This document shows positions 1-7,306 of a stretch of 26,891 bases of DNA, piece after piece (the stretch's first letter is position 1; each line of letters opens with the position of its first letter). Both the position numbers and the translations under genes were made by a program. Source of the DNA: H2-BAC3 sp045863035 (GTDB lineage Bacteria > Bacteroidota > Ignavibacteria > Ignavibacteriales > Ignavibacteriaceae); the NCBI GenBank assembly GCA_045863035.1, contig BTUV01000033.1, positions 1-26,891 of the forward strand, in the 5' to 3' direction. Below the pieces are notes generated by a model that made no database searches, had not been told where the DNA came from, and saw nothing but the letters and a program-made list of their open reading frames with translations.

Positions 1-85
1 TTTTTAATTCTTAATTCTTCACTGATTCCCGGGGGCTTCGGAATTGTTCATTGCACATTCTTAATTTTTAACTCTTAATTCTTCA
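1..85. repeat. AT-rich near-direct repeat pair
   Basis: Bases 1-21 and 65-85 are the same 21-mer with one mismatch (position 8 against 72), built on the unit TTAATTCTTAATTC. Between them lies a GC-rich patch (CCCGGGGGC, 29-37). The first copy starts at the window edge, so the repeat may extend further. This resembles the simple AT-rich intergenic sequence common in this bacterial group. I see no gene in 1-296 apart from the possible tail of the toxin gene (225-296). Confidence 0.5.
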
Positions 86-296
86 TCTCAGAAGTATAAC
101 AATTACAAGTAAAGAGATTTAGAAGATCATTATTGAGGATACAGCAGCAGGGCAAACTTTCCGCAAACATTCTGGAACAAGCCGGGATTCTAAGCCGAAA
201 TTGTCATTTCTGAAATAAAATGCGTCATACTGATTGGCAGAAGTCAGGAAGAATTACTTTATTTCTCATGTTGGATAAGTCAAAATTATTAATTGC

Positions 297-569
297 TCAA
301 ATGAGTTTCTCGGTAATAGCAGTATGATTTGGTTGCCGCAGAGCTATTACAATAATCCCAAAATGGTTGCCAACTGATCTAGGAATTGTATGAAAGAAAT
401 CTTTATCAGTCGTCACAAAAAGCGCGTTTTCTTTCTGCGCAAGGATGAATAAATCTCGATCTTCCAGACCTTCATCAGTACTATTACGAACATCAAACAC
501 TGTATAACCAGAATTGGTTAAAAACTTAACACAACTTAGGGGGATATTCTGGTCAACAAAAAATTTCAA
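297..569 (-). CDS. DUF5615/PIN-like toxin-family protein, probably truncated
   Basis: A 90-aa protein of the DUF5615 (Mut7-C/PIN-like) family, the putative nuclease partner of DUF433 proteins in toxin-antitoxin-like pairs. The start MKFFVDQNIP with Asp6, the Asp39 region and the TTDKDF block (Asp55, Asp57) are the expected acidic positions. The start codon is TTG at 567-569, chosen because it gives the family's usual N-terminus; no in-frame ATG lies nearby. It sits 14 nt after the DUF433 gene, in one operon. The family usually runs to about 110-118 aa. Here the frame ends in TGA (297-299), but the same frame goes on with family-like residues (AINNFDLSNMRNKVIL) to another TGA at 225-227. I therefore suspect a nonsense mutation and loss of the C-terminus. 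The family call is confident; activity is unknown. Confidence 0.72.
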   Translation of the reverse strand: MKFFVDQNIPLSCVKFLTNSGYTVFDVRNSTDEGLEDRDLFILAQKENALFVTTDKDFFHTIPRSVGNHFGIIVIALRQPNHTAITEKLI

Positions 570-583
570 GTATGTATTTGATC

Positions 584-796
584 TTAGTTAAAATTGTCAA
601 ACTTTGTCATGCGACTGCCAAATGCTAATGCTGCTTTAATATCTTCCTCCTGAAGATTTTGATATTCCCTAAGAAGATCTTCCACTGAATCGCCTGAAGC
701 AAGACTGCTTAATATCTGATGCACAGGAATTCTGGTTCCCTTAATCACAGGTTTTCCGTGACAAATATTTGGATTAATTATTACGCGCTCTTCCAT
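584..796 (-). CDS. DUF433 family antitoxin-like protein
   Basis: A 70-aa DUF433 protein, a small HTH-containing family that commonly precedes DUF5615 or PIN-type toxins and is thought to act as antitoxin and DNA-binding autoregulator. The family signature is plain: INPNICHGKPVIKGTRIPV at about residues 7-25, then a helical part with SGDSVEDLLREYQNL and the final EEDIKAALAF helix. The ATG at 794-796 has a good Shine-Dalgarno (GGGAGAAAG) just upstream. It is the first gene of the pair, as expected if the antitoxin is made first. A promoter lies at 821-847. The length is normal for the family and nothing looks broken. The antitoxin role is inferred from family and pairing. Confidence 0.82.
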   Translation of the reverse strand: MEERVIINPNICHGKPVIKGTRIPVHQILSSLASGDSVEDLLREYQNLQEEDIKAALAFGSRMTKFDNFN

Positions 797-820
797 TCTT
801 TCTCCCTAATAATCATTAAA

Positions 821-847
821 ATTATACAACCTTTTTATTTTTTACAA
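821..847 (-). promoter_or_regulatory. Predicted promoter of the DUF433/DUF5615 pair
   Basis: On the minus strand there is a TTG (845-847), an 18-base spacer, then TATAATTTT starting with TATAAT at 821-826. This fits the Bacteroidota TTG-N18/19-TAnnTTT layout and ends about 25 bases before the ATG. It lies only about 35 bases past the rarA stop, so the pair can be expressed separately from the rarA operon. Confidence 0.5.
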
Positions 848-879
848 GTGGCAAAATTAGGAACAATGATATAATATCC

Positions 880-2169
880 TCACTCATACCTCTTTTTCCC
901 TTTCCACAATGCTTTCAGGCGGTCTTTAAGGGATTTTTCCTGCCCCTCTTCTTTCGGAAAATAAAACTGACTTCCAATCAGATCTTTAGGCAGATAATCT
1001 TCTGACAAAAACCCATTCGGGAAGTCATGCGGGTAGCGGTAACCCTTGCCGTAACCCTCACTTTTCATATACTGTGTTACACCATTTCGCAAATTAAACG
1101 GCACGGGCTTGTCTCCGGTCTTGCGAATTGTATCAGCGGCTTTCTCAATTGCCAGATACGAAGCATTAGATTTTGAAGATGAAGCCAGATACGCTGCTGT
1201 CTGGGCAAGAACTATTCTTCCCTCCGGCATCCCGATTTTTTCGATTGCATTAAAGCAGGCAACCGCAAGAAGCAATGCATTAGGCGAAGCATTACCAATA
1301 TCTTCTGATGCAAAAACAATCATTCTGCGTGCAATAAAAAGAGGGTCTTCTCCCCCTTCAATCATTCTTGCCATCCAGTAGAGTGCAGCATCCGGATCAC
1401 TTCCCCGCATACTTTTAATGAAAGCAGAAATCAGATTATAATGTCCTTCACCTCTTTTATCATACAGCGTATTCTTCTGCTGAAGAACATTCTCGATGAT
1501 CTGCTGTGTGATTTCTGTTTTACCTTCATGCACTGCATACTCAGCGGATGATTCAAGAAGATTCAGCAATGTTCTTGCATCCCCCCCCGATACAAACAAA
1601 AAATAATCTTCATCAGCCAGGGTAATTTTATTTCCGGTTATCAGGGAATCTTCTTTTACCGCGCGGTGAAGTATGAAACGTAATTCTTCTTCACTCAGAC
1701 TATGGAGCATAAAAATACGCATCCGGGAACGGAGCGCGGGAATAACCTCAAAGGAAGGATTTTCGGTGGTTGCGCCAATCAGAATAATGATTCCCTGCTC
1801 AACCGGATTAAGCAGAGCATCCTGCTGTGCTTTATTAAAACGGTGTATTTCATCTATAAAAAGGATTGTGCCTTTCCCCTGCCTGCGGCTGTCAACTGCC
1901 TTTTCAATAATTTCGCGTATATCCTTAACTCCTGAAGATACTGCATTGAGCTGATAGAATATATATCCTGACGCAGCCGCGGCAAGTTTCGCGATAGTGG
2001 TTTTTCCCGTTCCGGGAGGTCCCCATAAAATAAATGAATAAAGTTTTCCGCTTTCAAAAAGGATACGGAGTGGTTTCCCTTCACCGAGGAGATGCTGTTG
2101 ACCGGCAATAAGATTAATTGAGTCTGGACGGAGACGCTCAGGCAGCGGCTGCTTTATCTGCTCCATCAT
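880..2169 (-). CDS. rarA: Replication-associated recombination protein A (RarA/MgsA AAA+ ATPase)
   Basis: RarA is a clamp-loader-like AAA+ ATPase that acts at stalled replication forks. The 429-aa length fits the family. Walker A is GPPGTGKTT (residues 50-58), Walker B is ILFIDE (102-107) within the RarA-typical FIDEIHRFNKAQQDALL, sensor 1 is around IGATTENPSF (131-140), and candidate arginine fingers lie in ALRSR (145-149). The C-terminal half carries the conserved MRGSDPDAALYWMARM block and the YRYPHDFPNG segment of the tetramerisation region. The start is the first of two adjacent ATGs, 7 bases after the ftsB-like stop. It is the last gene of the metF-to-rarA operon. I see no clear terminator before the toxin-antitoxin promoter. 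High confidence. Confidence 0.97.
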   Translation of the reverse strand: MMEQIKQPLPERLRPDSINLIAGQQHLLGEGKPLRILFESGKLYSFILWGPPGTGKTTIAKLAAAASGYIFYQLNAVSSGVKDIREIIEKAVDSRRQGKGTILFIDEIHRFNKAQQDALLNPVEQGIIILIGATTENPSFEVIPALRSRMRIFMLHSLSEEELRFILHRAVKEDSLITGNKITLADEDYFLFVSGGDARTLLNLLESSAEYAVHEGKTEITQQIIENVLQQKNTLYDKRGEGHYNLISAFIKSMRGSDPDAALYWMARMIEGGEDPLFIARRMIVFASEDIGNASPNALLLAVACFNAIEKIGMPEGRIVLAQTAAYLASSSKSNASYLAIEKAADTIRKTGDKPVPFNLRNGVTQYMKSEGYGKGYRYPHDFPNGFLSEDYLPKDLIGSQFYFPKEEGQEKSLKDRLKALWKGKKRYE

Positions 2170-2176
2170 AGATGCA

Positions 2177-2458
2177 TTACTTTTCAGTTTTAATGATCAG
2201 AAGCTGTTCTCCCGGCTTTAGCATAGAATATTTTTCCCGTGCAATTTTTTCCATTTTGAAGGGAATTTTCTGTGTAACAGAATCAATTTCTCCTTCAAGC
2301 AGTTGGTTTGCGTGTTCAACAGAATCCAGTACTGCATTCAGAGAATCATTTTTTGCCGCTGCTTCTGAATAATCTATATATCCTTTATCCCAAAAAAGGA
2401 TTATCCCTGAAAATATTACTATAATTAAGAAATAAATTAGTAGCGAGCTGCTTTTCAT
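2177..2458 (-). CDS. ftsB: FtsB/DivIC-like septum formation initiator protein
   Basis: A 93-aa bitopic membrane protein. It has a short cytoplasmic N-terminus, one hydrophobic segment (about residues 6-23, LLIYFLIIVIFSGIILFW), then a predicted coiled coil (about 33-65), and ends with the family's KIAREKYSMLKPGEQLLII block. FtsB/DivIC proteins pair with FtsL and FtsQ/DivIB in the divisome and help activate septal peptidoglycan synthesis. The start ATG overlaps the ddl stop by ATGA, which suggests translational coupling. Its position after ddl matches an envelope and cell-division role. The symbol is by family; DivIC would be equally apt. Sequence identity in this family is always low, so the call rests on length, architecture and the C-terminal motif. 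Confidence 0.85.
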   Translation of the reverse strand: MKSSSLLIYFLIIVIFSGIILFWDKGYIDYSEAAAKNDSLNAVLDSVEHANQLLEGEIDSVTQKIPFKMEKIAREKYSMLKPGEQLLIIKTEK

Positions 2459-3444
2459 TTTCGGCTTACTTTAATAATCTGCTCAATTAGCGCCAAAAAC
2501 GAATACCCTTTTGCCAGCGCCATTTTAGGGAGAAGACTTGTTGCTGTCATACCGGGCAGTGAGTTCATCTCAAGGCAGGAAAATCTTCCATCCGGCGTTA
2601 ACCTGAAATCGGCTCTGCCATACCCTCTGCAGCCGAGCGCATGAAATGCTTTTATACCTGCTTCAATAATTTGAGCGGACAAGCCGGAAGGTAAATCTGC
2701 CGGACAAAAATAATCAGTCATTCCCTTTGTATATTTGCACTCATAATCATACAACTCATGCTTCGGCTTAATTTCAACCACTGGAAGTTCCCACCCCTCA
2801 ACAATACCAACGGTAAGCTCTCTGCCAGGTATAAATTCTTCAAATAATACTTTTGATGAAAACTGTCCGGCAAGTTTAAATGCTTCATTCAATTCTTCCG
2901 GTTTAACGCAAATGGTAAGCCCGACTGTAGAGCCCTGATCGTTAGGTTTTACAACCACAGGATACCCGGTTATCTGTTCAACGAGGCGGTGAATGTCAGT
3001 GGCTGTGTCATCAGATGAAATACAAAATCCTTTTGGCACGTCAATCCCCGCAACACTTTGCATAACTGATTTTGCGATATGTTTATCCATCGAAAGCGCG
3101 GAAGCCATTACACCGGAGCCGGTATAAGGAATTTGTTTCAGTTCAAGCAGTGACTGAATAACTCCGTCTTCGCCGTTATGACCATGAAGTCCGATAAATG
3201 CAATATCAAAACCGGCTTTGTCTAAAGTAGCGACTGCCGGTATATAATTCAAAGCGCTGAACACTTCTGATTCTGCATTGTTAAAATATTCACCTGCATC
3301 CTCTATGAAAGGAGAGTCAAGCGCGGGGTCAAACAAAGTTACTTCATGCCCTCCCTGTTTCAGTGTATCATAGACTGCTGAAGAGGTACGTTTTGCTATT
3401 TCACGTTCTTCGGAAGAACCACCGCTGATAATTAAAATTTTCAA
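2455..3444 (-). CDS. ddl: D-alanine--D-alanine ligase
   Basis: An ATP-grasp ligase that makes D-Ala-D-Ala for peptidoglycan in the cytoplasm. The 329-aa protein has the N-terminal GGSSEERE loop, the HGHNGEDG segment (the usual LHGxxGEDG), the ATP-binding VVKPNDQGSTVG stretch, the EEFIPGRE motif, the substrate-loop block DYECKYTKGMTDYFCPADL, and the C-terminal metal and substrate motif EMNSLPGMT. All key motifs are present. Three bases separate it from the class II aldolase stop, and its own stop overlaps the ftsB-like start (ATGA). Length is slightly above the E. coli DdlB size. No sign of damage. The Tyr/Phe choice that separates D-Ala from D-lactate ligases was not resolved by eye, but D-Ala is expected. 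Confidence 0.96.
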   Translation of the reverse strand: MKILIISGGSSEEREIAKRTSSAVYDTLKQGGHEVTLFDPALDSPFIEDAGEYFNNAESEVFSALNYIPAVATLDKAGFDIAFIGLHGHNGEDGVIQSLLELKQIPYTGSGVMASALSMDKHIAKSVMQSVAGIDVPKGFCISSDDTATDIHRLVEQITGYPVVVKPNDQGSTVGLTICVKPEELNEAFKLAGQFSSKVLFEEFIPGRELTVGIVEGWELPVVEIKPKHELYDYECKYTKGMTDYFCPADLPSGLSAQIIEAGIKAFHALGCRGYGRADFRLTPDGRFSCLEMNSLPGMTATSLLPKMALAKGYSFLALIEQIIKVSRK

Positions 3445-3447
3445 TCT

Positions 3448-4104
3448 CTAAAACCTGTTTTTTGGGTGGAGTGATATACCATATACTTCCTCTGCAATTT
3501 GATAAAGTTCTTTCAGCTTTTTCTTTTTTAACGGAATATATCCCCCCATAGGAACAAGAATACTCATTATCCTGGCGTAATGCTCAAGTTTTTCCATTCT
3601 GTTGTAGGCCGCATCCGGTGTTTTTCCGATTGCAACCGCCCCGTGGTTCTGCAGGAGAAACACATTTGCAAACTCTATATATGGATTAAGACTCTCCGGG
3701 AGAGAAGAAGTTGATGGTGTTGCATATTTGCAAAGAGGAATTCTGCCCAACGATAAAACCACCTCCGGGTAAACCGGCACATCAAGCGTGAAGCCAGATG
3801 CAGTAAATGCAGTTGCGTGCACCGGATGCGCATGAACAACCGCGCCGATTTCCGGTCTGGCCAGATAAATTGCGGCATGAATTTTTGATTCTGTCGAGCC
3901 CTTTTTCCCCGAGGAGAGAGGATTGCAATGTAGATCAAGCTTTACGATATCCTTTGAGGAAAGTGAATCTTTTCTGACTCCTGAGGAAGTGATGTAAAAA
4001 GATTCAGCATCAGACCTAACCGAGATATTTCCGTCTGTAGCTGCCACCATTCCTGCACGCTGCAGGAGTTTGCCAATTCTGATTATTTCATCTGCGGCGG
4101 ACAT
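3448..4104 (-). CDS. Class II aldolase/adducin family protein (FucA-like)
   Basis: A 218-aa member of the class II (zinc) aldolase/epimerase family, which includes L-fuculose-1-phosphate aldolase and L-ribulose-5-phosphate 4-epimerase. The active-site set aligns with FucA numbering: Glu72 (in STES), His91 and His93 (VVHAHPVHAT), and His154 (LLQNHGAVAIG). The N-terminal DGNISVR and TSSGVRKD substrate and phosphate loops are also present. The start ATG lies inside the 3' end of the Gfo/Idh gene (22-base overlap), so the two are probably co-translated. The true substrate cannot be read from sequence. No kinase or isomerase of a known deoxysugar pathway sits nearby, so a named pathway such as fucose or rhamnose breakdown is not supported here. 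Confidence 0.88.
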   Translation of the reverse strand: MSAADEIIRIGKLLQRAGMVAATDGNISVRSDAESFYITSSGVRKDSLSSKDIVKLDLHCNPLSSGKKGSTESKIHAAIYLARPEIGAVVHAHPVHATAFTASGFTLDVPVYPEVVLSLGRIPLCKYATPSTSSLPESLNPYIEFANVFLLQNHGAVAIGKTPDAAYNRMEKLEHYARIMSILVPMGGYIPLKKKKLKELYQIAEEVYGISLHPKNRF

Positions 4105-5087
4105 AGCTGTTCCAGTTCTTCCATGAGCCGCATATTAATCAGCCCATCAACACCGGTCACGAGAGGATCCTGTGCTTTGAGGAATGACTCATTAACACTC
4201 TTAAATAGCCGCAGGAATTTATTCGCCCTTTTTCTGAAAGCTTTTTTCACTTCTCCGTCAATCAGGATAGTCATTTTAGCTGATGCAAAGCGTGATGCAA
4301 CCAGATTATCAATATATATAGTGCCTTTGCTTCCGATGACCTCAATGCGGTTCGAGGCCTTGGGGGTTGAATACGAAACCTGAAAAAAAGCATATCCGTT
4401 CCCCTGCGTCATAAGTGTTCCGGCAAAAAAGTCTTCAACGCCCCCCTTGTAAACAAGATTGTCAGAAACTGCATTAACCGGCCGAAGTTCTCCCCCGATG
4501 AAGCGGCAAAGGTCAATCATGTGTGTTCCGACATCACGTATAGCGCCTCCGCCGGCAAGTTTTTTATTATAACGAAAATTATCTCTGTCTGCTAATAAAA
4601 AATTACACTCAGCTCTTATACTTATTACCCGCCCGATTACATGATTATCAACCAGTTCCTTCAGCTTTGTGATAAGCGGATGGAAACGATAAACGTAACT
4701 TACGGCAAGTTTCGAACCGCTTTTTTTGCATGCCTCAACCATTTCTTCTGCCTGAGAAGAAGTAATTGAGAGGGGTTTTTCACAAAGAATGTGTTTACCG
4801 GCTTTTGCTGCCGCAAGAACCTGATGATAATGATCGCTATTGGCGCCAGCTATATATACGGCATCAATACCTGACTTCAAGAACTCATTAAAATCTGAAG
4901 TCGCGACTTTTGCCCCTGCCTTTTCTGCAACATGGCGCGCTCTGGAAAGATTGGAACTGTAAACCGCATCAAGCTTTGCCCTCCGTATCAGGTTTATGGC
5001 AGGCAGCAGAGAAGATTCAGTGAATTTTCCGCAGCCGGCAACGCCCCAGTGCAGCTTTTTCTTCCTTCTGATTTTATCTAATATCAT
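4083..5087 (-). CDS. Gfo/Idh/MocA family NAD(P)-dependent oxidoreductase
   Basis: A 334-aa two-domain dehydrogenase. The N-terminal Rossmann fold has GVAGCGKFTESSLLPAI (about residues 15-31) for the dinucleotide. The EKP motif (HILCEKPLSI, about 98-107) carries the usual catalytic Lys. The C-terminal alpha/beta domain has GGGAIRDVGTHMIDLCRF, with the conserved Asp/His pair. These enzymes oxidise or reduce sugars, inositols and related polyols. The nearest flavours are the D-xylose/dihydrodiol dehydrogenase-like members, but substrate is not predictable. The start ATG directly follows the metF stop (TAAATG, no gap), and the 3' end overlaps the aldolase gene by 22 bases. The basic segment VKKAFRKRANKFLR (about residues 282-295) is unusual but still in frame. 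Confidence 0.92.
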   Translation of the reverse strand: MILDKIRRKKKLHWGVAGCGKFTESSLLPAINLIRRAKLDAVYSSNLSRARHVAEKAGAKVATSDFNEFLKSGIDAVYIAGANSDHYHQVLAAAKAGKHILCEKPLSITSSQAEEMVEACKKSGSKLAVSYVYRFHPLITKLKELVDNHVIGRVISIRAECNFLLADRDNFRYNKKLAGGGAIRDVGTHMIDLCRFIGGELRPVNAVSDNLVYKGGVEDFFAGTLMTQGNGYAFFQVSYSTPKASNRIEVIGSKGTIYIDNLVASRFASAKMTILIDGEVKKAFRKRANKFLRLFKSVNESFLKAQDPLVTGVDGLINMRLMEELEQLCPPQMK

Positions 5088-6068
5088 TTATCCGGCTATA
5101 AAATAGTATTGTTTATGTAGTTTAAGTTTCTCCATCAGCAGATTGATTGGTTTTGCATTCTGCATGATGTAAAAGTGAATACTCGGCACTCCTTTATCAA
5201 GCAGGTCAATTACCTGTTTTGCTGCCCAGTTCACTCCGATCTCCATCACCTGATCATTATTTTTTGCTTCCATCACCTCTCCGGTTAAATCAGCCGGAAG
5301 ATTGATAAAGAAATTACGGGGAATGTTGGTCAAGTGAGATTTTGCTGTAATAATTTTCAGCCCCGGTATAATCGGAACGTTAACACCGCCGGCCACACAG
5401 TTCTCTTTATAATTGAAATATGCAGAGTTTTCAAAAAACATCTGCGTGACAATATAATCTGCCCCCGCATCAATTTTCTGCCGGGTATATACAATATCAG
5501 TTTTCAGGTTTGGCGATTCAAAATGCTTCTCAGGGTAACCGCTTACACCTATGCAAAAACTTGTCGGTTTTGCGTCGAGCAGATTTTCCTCAAGGAACTT
5601 ACCTGAATTCATGGAAGCAATCTGGGTTACCAGGTCAACTGCATAATTGTTTGCTGACCGCCCCGCGGGAACAGGTTTCTGAAATCCGTTGTCATCCCCT
5701 CTTATGGCAAGAACGTTATCAATACCAAGATAGCTCAGTTCAATCAGAAAATCTTCAGTTTCTTCTCTGGTAAAGTTCTTGCATAGTATATGCGGGACAG
5801 CATCAATGTTGTATTTATTCTGTATAAGAGCACAAATACCCAGAGTGCCTGGTCTTTTTCTTTTCACCCGTTTTTCAATACCTGACCTGGTTTCAACATA
5901 TTCTATTTCTGCTGAATGACTGGTGATATCAATAAACGGAGGTCTGAATTTTGATATTTCCTCAATTACTGCCAGAAGACTTTTAATGTCTCCGCCTCTT
6001 TTGGGCGGTATAATCTCAAAGCTTATAAAAGGTTCTTTTGCTCTTTCTAAATGTTCGGTAACCTTCAT
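5088..6068 (-). CDS. metF: 5,10-methylenetetrahydrofolate reductase
   Basis: MetF is a FAD-dependent TIM-barrel enzyme that reduces methylene-THF to methyl-THF for methionine synthesis. Visible hallmarks are SFEIIPPKRGG near the N-terminus (catalytic Glu in the FEI/FFPPK position), IDITSHSA, the NVLAIRGDD block (usually LRGD), the FCIGVSGYPEKH substrate region, the ADYIVTQMFF strand and IPGLKIIT. I place the start at the ATG at 6066-6068, three codons inside a longer TTG-started frame (6075-6077), because GAGGA lies directly before that ATG and nothing like it precedes the TTG. The protein is then about 326 aa. It is the first gene of the six-gene leftward operon, with a promoter at 6096-6124. 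Confidence 0.95.
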   Translation of the reverse strand: MKVTEHLERAKEPFISFEIIPPKRGGDIKSLLAVIEEISKFRPPFIDITSHSAEIEYVETRSGIEKRVKRKRPGTLGICALIQNKYNIDAVPHILCKNFTREETEDFLIELSYLGIDNVLAIRGDDNGFQKPVPAGRSANNYAVDLVTQIASMNSGKFLEENLLDAKPTSFCIGVSGYPEKHFESPNLKTDIVYTRQKIDAGADYIVTQMFFENSAYFNYKENCVAGGVNVPIIPGLKIITAKSHLTNIPRNFFINLPADLTGEVMEAKNNDQVMEIGVNWAAKQVIDLLDKGVPSIHFYIMQNAKPINLLMEKLKLHKQYYFIAG

Positions 6069-6095
6069 TATCCTCAAATCTTAAATTATTGCCCC

Positions 6096-6124
6096 CAAAT
6101 TTAACATATTCCCCTTTCACTCAA
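6096..6124 (-). promoter_or_regulatory. Predicted TAnnTTTG promoter of the metF operon
   Basis: On the minus strand TAAATTTG (6096-6103) matches the Bacteroidota -7 consensus TAnnTTTG exactly. It follows a TTG (6122-6124, in ATTG) at an 18-base spacing. The box ends 27 bases before the chosen metF ATG. The intergenic stretch to mnmA is only 86 bases, so the divergent mnmA promoter must share it. Confidence 0.6.
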
Positions 6125-6154
6125 TAAAGCAATATTAGTCTCCCTTAAATTGGA

Positions 6155-7300
6155 ATGAGCACCCCGCAGCCAAAAGGTCAGATTATTATGGAAATGGAAA
6201 AACCCGTTGGTGTGTTAAATTTCGGTATGAAAATAGCAGTTTTACTTAGCGGAGGGGTTGACAGCTCTGTAGCCCTCCGTCTTCTTAAAGAGCAGGGACA
6301 TCAGATAACCGCATTTTACCTAAAAATCTGGCTGCAGGATGAGTTCTCCTTTCTTGGCAACTGCCCATGGGATGAGGATATTCAGTATGCCAAAGATGTC
6401 TGTGAGCAGGCAGATGTGCCATTTGAAACAATGACCATGCAATCAGAATACTGGGAGCATGTGGTAGCTTATACCATTTCAGAAATCAAAGCAGGAAGAA
6501 CTCCGAACCCTGATATCTTTTGTAACAGTCTTATAAAGTTTGGGAAGTTCATTGATAAAATTGACCCTTCCTTTGAGAAAGTAGCATCCGGACACTACGC
6601 CCGGACGGAGATCAATGACGGGAGGGCGCTGCTTAAAACCTCCCCTGATGCAATTAAGGACCAAACCTACTTTTTGGCGTATCTGAATCAGACTCAGCTT
6701 AGCAGAGCCCTTTTTCCCATCGGCGCTTTTACCAAGAAGGAAATTCGTCGGCTTGCCCGGGATTATAATTTACCCAATATGTCCAGAAAAGACAGCCAGG
6801 GGATATGTTTTCTCGGTAAAATTAAGTTTCGCGATTTTATAAAACACCATTTGGGAGATACTCCCGGTGATATTATTGATATCAACTCAAATAAAAAACT
6901 CGGCAACCACAACGGTTATTACTATTATACCATCGGTCAAAGGTCCGGGCTTGGCTTGAGCGGAGGACCCTGGTACGTGGTACGCAAGGACACGGTGAAT
7001 AATACGATATACGTCTCAGGAACCGAAGAACTTATAAAAAAAGAGCGGGATACTTTTGTTGTTGAGAATATGAACATAATCTCCCGCGACTGGTCTGGCG
7101 CTTTAAAAGAGGAAGGATTACGGGTTAAAATCAGGCATGGTGCCAGAACATTCGGTGCTCAGGTGACTGATGTAAACAGTGGTATATATACCGTCAGAAT
7201 TGACAGCCGCGAAAAAGGAATAGCCCCCGGTCAGTTTGCAGTCTTTTATCTTAACGACACTTGTCTGGGCGGAGGTGTCATCTCCGAAAAAACTTTTTAA
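6155..7300 (+). CDS. mnmA: tRNA-uridine 2-sulfurtransferase MnmA
   Basis: MnmA thiolates U34 of Lys, Glu and Gln tRNAs. The PP-loop ATP site is LSGGVDSS (residues 31-38). The two catalytic cysteines are Cys123 (NPDIFCNSLIKFG) and Cys218 (DSQGICFLGK). KDQTYFL, YTIGQRSGLGLSGGPWYVV and the C-terminal APGQFAVFY...CLGGG are also typical. The region LKIWLQDEFSFLGNCPWDED (about 56-75) resembles the plant/plastid branch rather than E. coli MnmA. The start is uncertain: 6155 gives 381 aa with a non-conserved N-terminal leader. The ATG at 6188 has AAGG about 10 bases upstream, and the ATG at 6227 gives MKIAVLLSGG, closest to the family start. It is convergent with the acylase gene, with six bases between the stops. 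Confidence 0.95.
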   Translation: MSTPQPKGQIIMEMEKPVGVLNFGMKIAVLLSGGVDSSVALRLLKEQGHQITAFYLKIWLQDEFSFLGNCPWDEDIQYAKDVCEQADVPFETMTMQSEYWEHVVAYTISEIKAGRTPNPDIFCNSLIKFGKFIDKIDPSFEKVASGHYARTEINDGRALLKTSPDAIKDQTYFLAYLNQTQLSRALFPIGAFTKKEIRRLARDYNLPNMSRKDSQGICFLGKIKFRDFIKHHLGDTPGDIIDINSNKKLGNHNGYYYYTIGQRSGLGLSGGPWYVVRKDTVNNTIYVSGTEELIKKERDTFVVENMNIISRDWSGALKEEGLRVKIRHGARTFGAQVTDVNSGIYTVRIDSREKGIAPGQFAVFYLNDTCLGGGVISEKTF

Positions 7301-7306
7301 CAAGCG

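Noticed and set aside
584..796. A larger defence island around the toxin-antitoxin pair
   Set aside because: Only the two small genes are present. Everything to the right is housekeeping, and only 296 bases are visible to the left.
6069..6077. TTG start three codons upstream for metF
   Set aside because: The ATG at 6066-6068 has GAGGA just before it, while the TTG has nothing comparable.
6069..6154. SAM or other methionine-pathway riboswitch upstream of metF
   Set aside because: The gap is only 86 bases, already holds a promoter match close to the ATG, and shows no long stems or T-run typical of such a riboswitch.
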